From a candidate division SR1 bacterium (GTDB lineage Bacteria; Patescibacteriota; Gracilibacteria; Absconditabacterales; Absconditicoccaceae), in assembly GCA_007116275.1 (NCBI GenBank), contig SKIU01000106.1, positions 1-10,111 on the forward strand: DNA of 10,111 bases. Reading direction: 5' to 3'. The position numbers and the translations under genes were made by a program. Under the pieces are notes generated by a model that saw only the letters and a program-made list of their open reading frames with translations, searched no databases and had not been told where the DNA came from. The stretch's first letter is position 1. The number at the start of each line of letters is the position of its first letter. Below, one piece after another: positions 1 to 8,234 of this stretch.

Positions 1-1577
1 GCAAGAGAAATATTTTTATCCACAAATACACGTGCACCATATATATTCCTTGGAATATATTTTTCTAAATCAACATCTTCTCTCTCTATAGAAGTTGCAA
101 GTCTATAATTACCTCAAGTTCTTATATAAACAGGTATATCAATATGAGTAACATCATCAATAATATGAGCATAATCCGGACCTAAAGGCACCAAGGTATA
201 GGCATCATCAAAATTATTAGGATTGTACGTAGGAGCATTCACCATTCATTTTACAAAACCATTATTAGGATCATACACAAGAATACTGACTGAGTCAGCT
301 CTCAATGATTCATGAAATGATTTTGCAATAATTTCTATCTCTTGTTGAATTCATGGATCGATCGTTAAGTGTACATCTCAACCATTAGTCATTTCTTCTA
401 TTTGAAATTCATTGGCACCTACCTGACCAATCCAAGCTGATGCACGTCCAACAATTTTACCATCCTGTCATTTCAAAAAATTATCATAAAATTGTTCAAC
501 ACCATAAAATACTTGATTATTTTTATTTACATATCACAAAATATGTGACATAAAATCACCATAAGGATAATATCTTCTAGTATATGGTTCTAGACCCAAT
601 CCATGGAATAGAGGTATATTACCCGTTGTACGCTCGCTATAATATTGCCTTCTCAGGTCTCTAACCATTTGAGCAATAATAGGATTAGCATCAACAAGAA
701 TCCTAACATACCTATTTTCTTGTGGTAAAAATTGTCTATCAATGTTCGGTAAAGAACGTAAATATCCAAACCTATCAAGTAGATTTTTAAACGCTACACT
801 TTCTCTATCGACATTACGAATTCTATCTGGTTCTATATAAACATAATGACTTCCCAACACAGTAACATAGGGCAAATCAAGTTCTCCTAATGCATCCAAA
901 AAATCTTCATCAGAAAAATATCAAACATAATTTCTTTGTTTAATACCTATTTGAATACGCTGATCAAGCCTAGATTGTATTAACTGATACGCAGTACCAG
1001 TAGTAAATCCTGTCAATACTGCATCATATTGTTGTTCATATCCTGTAAGATCAAATGTATTTTGAGTAGAACTAACAATACCACTACCATAATAAAATAT
1101 ATCTGGCTTTTCAGGAAGTAAGCTTGTTTGTGTAAAACGTTCAATATTTTTAACACATCACTCCTGGTCTACAGGCTCCATACCATTAACTTCACAAAGA
1201 TGATGATAGACCACAGGAGTCAAGAGTTCTATAAAACGCCTTTTATCACCAACAAAAGCTGGATCAACAAACACATTATATAAAGTAATATTTTCAGTAA
1301 GTTGAATTGGTTGTCCTGATTTATCAGACACATGAATATGTCATCTTTCTGCAGTAAGGTTAGAACTACTAATGTGCTGACTGCTTAAAATCGCATCATA
1401 GTAATCAGATTGCACTATTTGTATATAAAATATTCTTAAGACTAGAATTAAAAAAAGAAATCCAAAAAACAACAACATATAAAACTCTCTACCAAGTCAT
1501 TTATGTCACCATATTCACATACGGCGAAGGTGATATTCAATAAAATGTACTAAACGTTTTTGCCACTTAATTGCCAT
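1..1577 (-). CDS. Class B penicillin-binding protein (PBP2/FtsI type), 3' part outside window
   Basis: Membrane-anchored peptidoglycan D,D-transpeptidase, acting in the periplasm in cell-wall synthesis for elongation or division. Translated with TGA as Gly, 525 codons are visible. A basic N-terminus is followed by one membrane anchor (about residues 33-55, LLFFGFLFLILVLRIFYIQI). The class B motif ERGHI lies at 77-81, followed by a long dimerisation/pedestal region. The transpeptidase domain opens with DVHLTIDPGIQQ (401-412) and continues with DPNNGFVKGMVNAPTYNPN (about 436-454). The catalytic SxxK, SxN and KTG motifs are not seen; the window ends first. ATG at 1577 is the first in-frame start after an in-frame TAG at 1587-1589, and no Shine-Dalgarno precedes it. 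The pedestal (about 320 residues between ERG and LTID) and the stretch between YNPN and the window edge (over 70 residues without SxxK) are longer than in E. coli PBP2. Whether it is the MrdA or the FtsI orthologue cannot be decided here. It diverges from the pilin genes. Confidence 0.9.
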
Positions 1578-1859
1578 ATCAAAGAACTATAATAATCACT
1601 AAAAAACACTATACACACAAAAAAACATAAACACAATACAATGTATAGTTTATAAAAACATTTGCAACAAGAAAAACCATGAGAAAATATATAATCAAAA
1701 ACCAATATAACACAATAAACAACAAAAAGATAACATATCACAACACATTTATACAAATATGGCAAGGAGAAAAGAGGTATATATAGTTGCTTTTATGCTT
1801 ATATTACATATACAGACGATGTATCATTATACATTTTTATCTAACTTATAGACAAAAAC
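1578..1859. other. Divergent intergenic region
   Basis: This AT-rich, 282-bp stretch lies between the minus-strand PBP gene and the plus-strand pilin genes and must carry promoters for both directions. I see no RNA gene or convincing coding frame in it. On the minus strand a TATTAT box (complement of 1589-1594) lies 11 bp from the PBP start, but no good -35 box accompanies it. On the plus strand there are two weak sigma-70-like combinations, listed separately. Confidence 0.6.
1787..1832 (+). promoter_or_regulatory. Candidate promoter(s) of the pilin pair
   Basis: Two overlapping sigma-70-like arrangements precede the first pilin gene. One is TTGCTT (1787-1792), 16 bp, TATACA (1809-1814). The other is TTACAT (1804-1809), 17 bp, TTATAC (1827-1832). 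Either would give a short 5' leader. In sequence this AT-rich such matches arise easily, so this is a weak call based only on box similarity and position. Confidence 0.25.
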
Positions 1860-2261
1860 ATGAAAGCATTAAGTATCAAAACACTTATTATTGGTGCACT
1901 TGCAGTATTCTGATTTTGACTAGCGACCGTAAGTACGCCTGTCGCTGCACAAGGTGGTGACTTTACTCAATGACAAAACTATCTAGGATGAATAGATGTA
2001 GCATGACAATGATCACTACAATGAGATAGTCTTATAGGATCTATTCAAACATTTATTAACCGAGTTTTAGGTATACTTGGATTGATCGCACTTATTATTC
2101 TTCTATATGCAGGTTTCCAAATGGTAACTGCTGCTGGAGATGAAGAAAAGTACAACTCATGATTTAAGATACTCAAACAAGCAGGAATTGGTATAGCATT
2201 TATTGCACTTTCTTGGTTAATGGTGAGTATCATATTCTTTCTACTCAACCTGGTTACATAA
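1860..2261 (+). CDS. Type IV secretion pilin-like small membrane protein (VirB2/TrbC class), copy 1
   Basis: A 133-residue protein when TGA is read as Gly; 8 of its 19 glycines are TGA. It has a cleavable-looking signal peptide (basic MKALSIK, hydrophobic 8-24, likely cut after VAA at 28-30) and a Gly/Gln-rich linker (31-57). Two membrane helices follow (about 66-89 and 108-131), separated by the short polar loop TAAGDEEKYNSGFKILKQ. A signal peptide plus two helices joined by a short charged loop is the architecture of VirB2/TrbC-type pilins. The loop resembles the T4SS pilin proteins common in Patescibacteria, where they may be part of a pilus or DNA-uptake machine at the cell surface. No other secretion gene is in the window, so the role is inferred from family shape. 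It ends with TAA and lies 29 bp before its paralogue. The start is the first ATG of the signal peptide; no Shine-Dalgarno is visible. Confidence 0.75.
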
Positions 2262-2290
2262 AAATGTTTAATAGGTAACATAAATGATAG

Positions 2291-2668
2291 ATGAAATTAC
2301 TAAAAACAGTAATTATAACATTTGTAGCACTTTGTATGTGATCAATAACTCTTGCTCAACGATGAGCTGTAACTGGTGTAACTGGAGTTGTGCTACCATG
2401 AACAACAGGAGCTACAACTGCTTGAAGTGACGCACTTGTCGTAACAACAATACAAAGTGCAATAAATCGAGTACTAGGAATACTAGCACTTATTGCATTA
2501 CTTATACTACTATATGCATGATTCCTTATGCTTACAGCTGCTGGGGAAGATGATAGATACAACAAATGATTTACTATTTTAAAACAAGTTGCCGTATGAC
2601 TTGCAATGATCGGACTAGCATGGATAATAGTAAGTATGATATTCCGATTGATAAATCTCATAACATAA
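2291..2668 (+). CDS. Type IV secretion pilin-like small membrane protein, copy 2 (paralogue)
   Basis: A 125-residue paralogue of the preceding gene; 7 of its 13 glycines are TGA. It has a signal peptide (MKLLK, hydrophobic 6-20, likely cut after A22) and a Thr/Gly/Val-rich linker (about 24-51). Two membrane helices (about 58-81 and 100-123) flank the loop TAAGEDDRYNKGFTILKQ. Over the last 73 residues the two proteins align without a gap and share INRVLGIL, LLYAGF, TAAG, YN.GF and ILKQ, while signal and linker sequences differ. This points to an old tandem duplication with a conserved membrane core, so the two may be major and minor subunits or alternative pilins. An overlapping ATG at 2284 is in another frame and is not used. 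The gene stops with TAA 22 bp before a strong terminator, so the pair probably forms its own transcript. Confidence 0.75.
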
Positions 2669-2690
2669 TGTCTTGCATAGCCTATACCAT

Positions 2691-2724
2691 AAAAAAACCT
2701 CTACATTACAGTAGAGGTTTTTTT
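2691..2724 (+). terminator. Intrinsic terminator after the pilin pair
   Basis: Perfect 7-bp stem CCTCTAC (2698-2704) / GTAGAGG (2711-2717) with a 6-nt loop. It is preceded by seven A (2691-2697) and followed by seven T (2718-2724) that extend the stem and form the release tract. It separates the pilin transcript from dnaE. The A tract on the left means it could also stop transcription from the other strand. Confidence 0.9.
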
Positions 2725-2781
2725 ATAAACAACAGACTCCTTACCTTGCATTTTTAACATAAATACATATCTTTGACTAGA

Positions 2782-2805
2782 AGCTAATAGCTAATAGCTA
2801 GTAGC
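2782..2805. repeat. Tandem heptamer array (AGCTAAT) in the dnaE leader
   Basis: Units AGCTAAT (2782-2788), AGCTAAT (2789-2795), AGCTAGT (2796-2802) and a partial AGC (2803-2805) lie 25 bp before the dnaE start. A good -35-like box, TTGACT (2773-2778), directly precedes the array, so the array occupies the place where promoter spacer and -10 box would be expected. No good -10 lies at normal spacing: TAGCTA at 2795-2800 matches poorly, and TTTACT at 2811-2816 is 32 bp away. The repeat is seen directly; any promoter role is inference. Confidence 0.7.
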
Positions 2806-2829
2806 AAAAATTTACTACGCAAGTTTCCT

Positions 2830-5700
2830 ATGGATCTTTTTGAGTTTGACCTCCGTTACCGTGCTTACCACTGACTAAAAACAAGACTTATCCTTGATCG
2901 AGATCAAGAGACTTTAATTAATCTTACAAAAATATCACATCGTGGACAACCTGATAAAAAAATTCAAGAATTAACTCCTGCAGAACTCAAATGAATTACC
3001 ATAGAAACATACACAGAATATAAGACACAATTTATAGCACTCAATGCAGATAATAAAATAGAAGATATCCCACTACAAACATATATAGAACGCCTAGAGT
3101 ATGAACTCAAAGTCATAAAAGAAATGTGATTTATATCATATTTTCTGATTGTTGCAGATTTTGTAAACTGGGCAAAAGAAAACACAATAGTCGTAGGTCC
3201 ATGAAGATGATCTTGAGCTGGATCATTACTTGCTCGATGTATCAAAATCACTGATATCGATCCACTGCCATATGGACTACTCTTTGAAAGATTTCTTAAT
3301 CCAGCACGTATATCCATGCCAGATTTTGATATAGATTTTGAAGATACACAAAGAGATAAAGTTATAGAATATGTAAGAAATAAATATGGAACAGAGAATG
3401 TGAGTGCTATAGGAACATATATGCAAATGGCCAGTAAAGCATCATTCAAAGATTCTGCTAGAGTTATAGGATTACCATTTGATAAGGCCAACGCGTTCTC
3501 AGCTGTAATGCCAGAAAAATGACCACTAAGCGATGCATTAACAGACGAAAAAAACTTTTGAGATTTAGTCAGATTATATAATAGTGATGAAAAAATAAAA
3601 GAGGCTGCAGAACTATGAATAAAGCTTGAAGGGAATATGAGACAATTGTGAGTACATGCCTGTGGTATTATTATCGCACCAGATAAAGTATCTACCTATA
3701 CACCCGTACAATACGCTCCCAACGATCACAACACCGTAGTAACACAATATGACTGACCAACATTAGAGTATATATGATTACTTAAGATGGATTTTCTATG
3801 ACTCAGAAATCTATCTGTTATAAAAAATTGTATAAAAATAATTCAAAAAAGAGCAGAAGTCGAAGATGAAGAACTACCATTTATCTTTCAACAATTTTTT
3901 GTAGATGGAACATTTCAACCACCATTAAATGATAATTATACATTTGAGCAAGTATTCCAAGCTGGAGACACAACAGGAATATTTCAATTTGAATGATCAT
4001 GAATGAGAAGATTTCTTGTGCAATTAAAATCAGATACCATCAACGATCTAGTAGCAATGAATGCATTATATCGTCCATGACCAATGGAATTTATCCCCAA
4101 TTATATAAAAAGAAAACATGGCGAAGAAAAAGTAAGTTATATGACAGATGAGTTAGAATCACTATTGACACAAAAATACGATAAAGAAACTGCCAATAGT
4201 GAAAAAGAAAAACTTGAAAAAGATCTAAAACCCATTTTAGATACAACATATGGAATAGCTGTGTATCAAGAACAGTTGATGTTTCTTGTACAGTCTATGG
4301 CATGATTTTCTCTTGCTGAAGCGGATCTTCTCAGAAGATGAGTAGGGAAAAAGAAAAAAGATATCATAGAAAAACTCAAAAAAGAATTTACAAAAAGAGG
4401 AATAGAATACAAAGAATATAAACCTGAAACAACCAAACGAGTATATGAAAAAATGATAGAACCAGCAGCATCTTACTCATTTAACAAATCACATTCGGTT
4501 TGCTATGCAGTAATTGCTTATCAAACAGCATATCTGAAAGCACACTATCCAGTACCATTTTATGCTGCTTTAATCAGATCTGTAGAAGAAGACACAGAAA
4601 CTATGAGTAACTTTATTGCTGAGACTCAGCAACATGGAATAGAAGTAAAAGTAGCCAATATCAACGAATCATTTAATCACGTTGCAGCCATAGAAGATCA
4701 TGTAAGATTATGATTTATTAGCATAAAAGGAATAGGGAAAGATGTAGGGGAACTGATACAAAAAGAAAGAGAAACATCGGGAAAATTTACATCATTAGAA
4801 AATTTTCTTCAAAGATGTGAAAGTATCATCACCAAAAAATCTCTTGAATGACTCATCAAAGCTGGAGCATTAGATAGTTTTTATGATCGTAAAACTCTTC
4901 GAGAAAATAGCAAAACTATATTAGAACGAGCAAAAAATACACACAATGCTGCTGATAGTTTATTTGGTAATGATGCTATAGCAAGCAATTTAGAGTTACA
5001 AAAAGCAGAACCAGCAACACATATGCAAAAGCTCATGATGGAGCAAGATGCATTTAAAACGTTTGTATCTGGTCACCCTTTAGATGGATTATATTTATAC
5101 CTAAAAAAATATTCATTTATATCTGCCATACATCAAACAGATTATGTATGACCATTTACCATCATAGGATATATAAAGAGTATTCAAAGAGCAAAGAAAA
5201 AGTGATTCTTTATACGCATCGAAGATATTACCGATTCATTTGAATTTTTCGTAAAAGATATTGTTGACTTACAAAAGTACGATATAGTGTATATCAATGG
5301 ACATAAAAATGAAAGAATAGCCGTAGAGAAAATAACAAGGACATCTCGTGAAATATTAGAAGAAGAAGCAAAGGCAGCCAAAAAATATGACACAAGTCAA
5401 ACAGTAATGTATGTAAAATCTGCTAGAATAGGAGAGCATAAACCATCAACAGAATGACAGGTAACAGAAAGTAAAATAAAAACACAAATAATAGAAAAAA
5501 CAACCGAACCAATAAAACAAGATACAACAGAAGAATCAGAAACAAAAACCCAATTCTCTTTACCCGAATCATTATCAACCATAAGCAAAATAGCAACAAT
5601 CATCAAAGAACATACTGGCACAATACAAGTAAAAATAGGAGAGTCATCATACAAAACTAACAAAAAATGATTACAGCTATTACAAGAACTTTTATGATAA
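2830..5700 (+). CDS. dnaE: DNA polymerase III alpha subunit lacking the N-terminal PHP domain
   Basis: Replicative DNA polymerase catalytic subunit (C-family), 956 residues with TGA as Gly. Visible in order: YRAYHGLKTRL (10-20), matching the region E. coli DnaE has just after its PHP domain; GPGRGSGAG (123-131; Gly codons GGT, TGA, TGA, TGA, GGA); catalytic PDFDID (D165, D167) and the third Asp in KMDFLGLRNL (D321); TGIFQFEGSGMRRFL; RPGPMEF; YGIAVYQEQ; SFNKSHS; HhH-like IKGIG (about 632-636); OB fold (about 774-838); a Thr/Glu-rich linker and a C-terminal GTIQVKI domain. Compared with E. coli (D401/D403) about 235 residues are missing ahead of the active site, which is essentially the whole PHP domain. 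The frame is closed upstream by TAG at 2788-2790, and a terminator lies just before, so no hidden N-terminal piece is here. At the usual clamp-binding site the sequence is AADSLF (707-712), without the usual leading Gln. The stop TAA abuts the next gene. Confidence 0.95.
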
Positions 5701-5711
5701 TAACAAAAAAT

Positions 5712-6701
5712 ATGCAAAACAAAACGATAGAAGAAACACGAGATAATGCCAAAAATATAGCTATATTTGGGCATGAATATATAGATGGAGACTGTTTATG
5801 ATCTATGTTATGACTAGGAACTATATTAGAATCTATGAACAAAAAAGTGTCATATTTCACACCATATCCAGTAGGAAATTCTCTGCATTTTGTCCCATGA
5901 CGAGAAAAAATACAAACTACATTTGATTATGATCAATCATATGACACATTAGTATTTCTAGATTTTTCTGGATATGATCGTATAAAAACATTTACTCAAT
6001 GAAATGAATCATATTTTGATCAAAAAAAACTCATTATTATTGATCATCATGAATGAGATCACCCAAAAACAGCAAAATTTGTATATAAAGATACACAAAT
6101 AAGTAGTGCATGTGAACTGATATATGAATATAGCACCAAACGACGACCAGAAAAAATATCTGAACAAGTAGCTACATATCTCTATCTATGATTAACAACA
6201 GATACTGGCAACTTTATGTATGAAAAAGATAGCGAAAGAACAATGAAAAATGCATTATGACTGATACAGGCAGGAGCAGACAAAAAATCAATAATAGAAA
6301 ATATATTCTATCATAATACATTTGCCATGATACAGTTTAGTAATATACTAATCCAAAGAGCGAAAGAAGAAGAAAACATTATATGGACTTACTACGAAGA
6401 TAGTGAAATAGAAAAACATGGAATAGATAAAGATCAAGCAGATTTTGGATTCTATACACTAAAAACAATACATGGCCCTAAACTATATATCCGCTTCAGA
6501 AAAACAGGAGAAGATATAAGATGATCACTAAGAGGAAATGGAGAGATAAACTGTGCTACACTAGCAGCACAGCTATTTAATTGAGGATGACACCACAATG
6601 CTGCATGATTCAGTATCAAAACTCAAGATGAAGACATCAAAAAAAACATAAAAGATACTGTCCAAAAAATACAAACATATATAAAAAACACAGACCAATA
6701 A
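5712..6701 (+). CDS. nrnA: DHH/DHHA1 phosphoesterase, NrnA-like (nanoRNase / pAp phosphatase type)
   Basis: Predicted cytoplasmic Mn-dependent phosphoesterase of 329 residues, the usual NrnA length. The DHH domain shows motif I HEYIDGDCLGS (21-31), motif II VFLDFSG (D84), motif III IIDHHEGD (D111, H112, H113) and motif IV GLTTDTGNF (160-168, D164). The C-terminal DHHA1 substrate-binding domain has RGNGEINCATLAAQLFNGGG and GGGHHNAAGF (291-300). In known NrnA enzymes this arrangement degrades 2-5 nt RNA from the end and dephosphorylates 3'-phosphoadenosine 5'-phosphate; related family members hydrolyse cyclic di-AMP, so substrate is inferred. No extra GGDEF/PAS or membrane segment is present, which argues against GdpP. 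An alternative ATG at 5694 is in the same frame, adds six residues and overlaps the dnaE stop as ATGATAA, suggesting translational coupling. The chosen start gives a typical N-terminus. Neither has a Shine-Dalgarno. Confidence 0.88.
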
Positions 6702-6722
6702 GTATTTATCCAACCTATAATC

Positions 6723-8099
6723 ATGACATTGTGGATTCGTATTACTAGACCATTGTTTCATATAGCTATCATTGCAGCAAGTTTTTATGCAGCATATTTG
6801 ATTCGTCTTGAGACAGACCTTATTCCTTTTGTACAACTAGGAATACCACCCATACCACTAAACGAAACTATTGTATATGGAGCTATAGCTATTGGATCTT
6901 TTCTGATATTTGCAACAACAAAACAACTATATGCATTAACAAAATTTGTGCATAATTATTTTAGAATATTTGCTAAAGTCCGATTATATTGGATTATTTT
7001 TATTACATTTGTCGCATATTTTTGACAGTGATTTTTATTTGTATGATGAATTTCAAGATTTATAATTATTATTTGAGGAGTAGTCTCAGGATGAGTTATG
7101 CTTATATTTGATCAACTACGAAACATAGCCGAAAGCTGGTCATTAGCACGTCATACACACAAATTACTAATTATCAGCAACAATAAGAAGAAAGCTGAAG
7201 AAATAGTAGAGAAACTCAAATACGACAATCGACAAACAGAAATAATCACTATTGACGATCGAGATAGCACGCAACACAAACATTACCACACTACACTAGC
7301 TATAGGATGAGTACAACCAACCAGATTGCAGACTATCATGGATACAATAAGACTATCAAACAATAGGTTTTTCCATATCGCTGAATGATATTTCTTAGAA
7401 GATATCATCTATACCACACAAACATTGGGACCAATAGTTGCTCTAGAATATAAACACTCTACTTTGGAATGATGGTCAAGGATATTTAAAAGAATATTTG
7501 ATGTTATATTTTCACTATTCATTATTATTATCACAACACCACTCATGATACTTGTCGCAATACTTATCAAACTCACAAGTAGTTGACCAGTATTATATAC
7601 CCAAAAAAGAGTAGGTGAACACGGAAAAATATTCACTTTCATCAAGTTTCGTACTATGTACACACATCTCAGCACAGGGACAGAATTTGGTGGTAATAAA
7701 GCAAATAAAGTCTACGAACAACTTATCAAAAAATCCAATAGTAGAAAGTGAGTCATACCAAAAATACAAAACGATCCAAGGATTACTCCTATAGGAAAAT
7801 TACTACGTATCACATCCATCGATGAATTACCACAATTTTTCCTAGCATTACAAGGGACTATGTCGGTTATTTGACCTAGGCCACATCTACCCAACGAAGT
7901 AGAAAAATATGACATACGACATACCAGACTTCTCAGTATCAAGCCAGGAATTACATGATATGCACAGATATTTGGTAGACATAAACTCAACTTCGACCAA
8001 GAAGCCAAACTTGATCTTTATTATATCAAAAACCGATCGGTGCGACTCGATCTCTACATCATCATCATGACAATGAAAGTAATTTTTCAAGGAAAATAA
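6723..8099 (+). CDS. Polyprenyl-phosphate sugar-1-phosphate transferase (WbaP/WcaJ type)
   Basis: Membrane enzyme that would start a surface glycan by moving a sugar-1-phosphate from a nucleotide sugar to undecaprenyl phosphate. 458 residues with TGA as Gly. The N-terminal half has several hydrophobic segments (about 10-26, 46-65, 86-102, 104-130). A soluble region with a Rossmann-like start, KLLIISNNKKKAEEI, follows (about 145-240). The C-terminal bacterial sugar transferase domain begins with KRIFDVIFSLF (256-266, re-entrant hydrophobic helix). It continues with GPVLYTQKRVG, FIKFRTM, the Asp-Glu catalytic pair in SIDELPQF (D367, E368), SVIGPRPHLP (381-390), KPGITGYAQIFGR and a final YYIKNRSVRLDLYIII. 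The sugar cannot be predicted. It starts 21 bp after the phosphoesterase gene on the same strand, so co-transcription is likely, but no other glycan gene is visible. The next gene is 135 bp away behind a repeat. Confidence 0.92.
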
Positions 8100-8109
8100 T
8101 ATTCAAGCA

Positions 8110-8195
8110 CGTCATTGCGAGCCTGCCTGACGCCTGCCTGACGGTAGTCAGGGTAGTCAGGGTAGGTAGGGAGCATAGCGACGCGGCAATCCAGG
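8110..8195. repeat. Composite palindromic repeat element, intergenic copy
   Basis: Fills most of the gap between the sugar transferase gene and ligA and is much more GC-rich than its surroundings. The outer parts, CGTCATTGCGAGC (8110-8122) and ATAGCGACGCGGCAATCCAGG (8175-8195, here slightly extended), match the shorter copy inside ligA. ATTGC/GCAAT at the two ends can pair. Between them lies an extra insert of about 50 bp built of CCTGCCTGAC units followed by GTAGTCAGG units; the core CCTGAC / GTCAGG can form a hairpin. So one repeat appears to sit inside another. There is no T tract, so it is not a typical terminator. Confidence 0.8.
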
Positions 8196-8234
8196 AAATA
8201 TTTATATTTGCGCTTTTGTACTTTATACTGATAT

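Noticed and set aside
1578..1859. Possible tRNA or small RNA in the divergent region
   Set aside because: No cloverleaf, TTCGA-type loop or stable stem was seen; the composition is uniformly AT-rich.
2045..2661. Minus-strand frames across the pilin genes with similar sequences to each other
   Set aside because: Their similarity only mirrors the duplication of the two plus-strand pilin genes.
2830..2900. C-terminal half of an intein-split DnaE
   Set aside because: No intein end signature (His-Asn followed by Cys/Ser/Thr) precedes the polymerase part, and the frame begins with an ordinary ATG.
2964..3491. 175-codon open frame on the minus strand
   Set aside because: It lies entirely opposite dnaE, resembles no family and includes the complement of the conserved polymerase motifs. 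It is a chance frame.
2830..5700. dnaE as a pseudogene broken into several short frames
   Set aside because: All interruptions are TGA and the frame never shifts from 2830 to the TAA at 5698. Conserved glycines fall at the TGA codons, so it is an intact gene in code 25.
6716..6721. Perfect TATAAT box just before the sugar transferase start
   Set aside because: It ends one base before the ATG, so transcription would begin inside the gene, and no -35 box is evident at normal spacing. Such boxes are expected by chance in this AT-rich DNA.
8110..8195. CRISPR array or terminator between the sugar transferase gene and ligA
   Set aside because: The units are short, adjacent and without unique spacers, so it is not CRISPR. 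The hairpin has no T tract, so it is not a normal intrinsic terminator.
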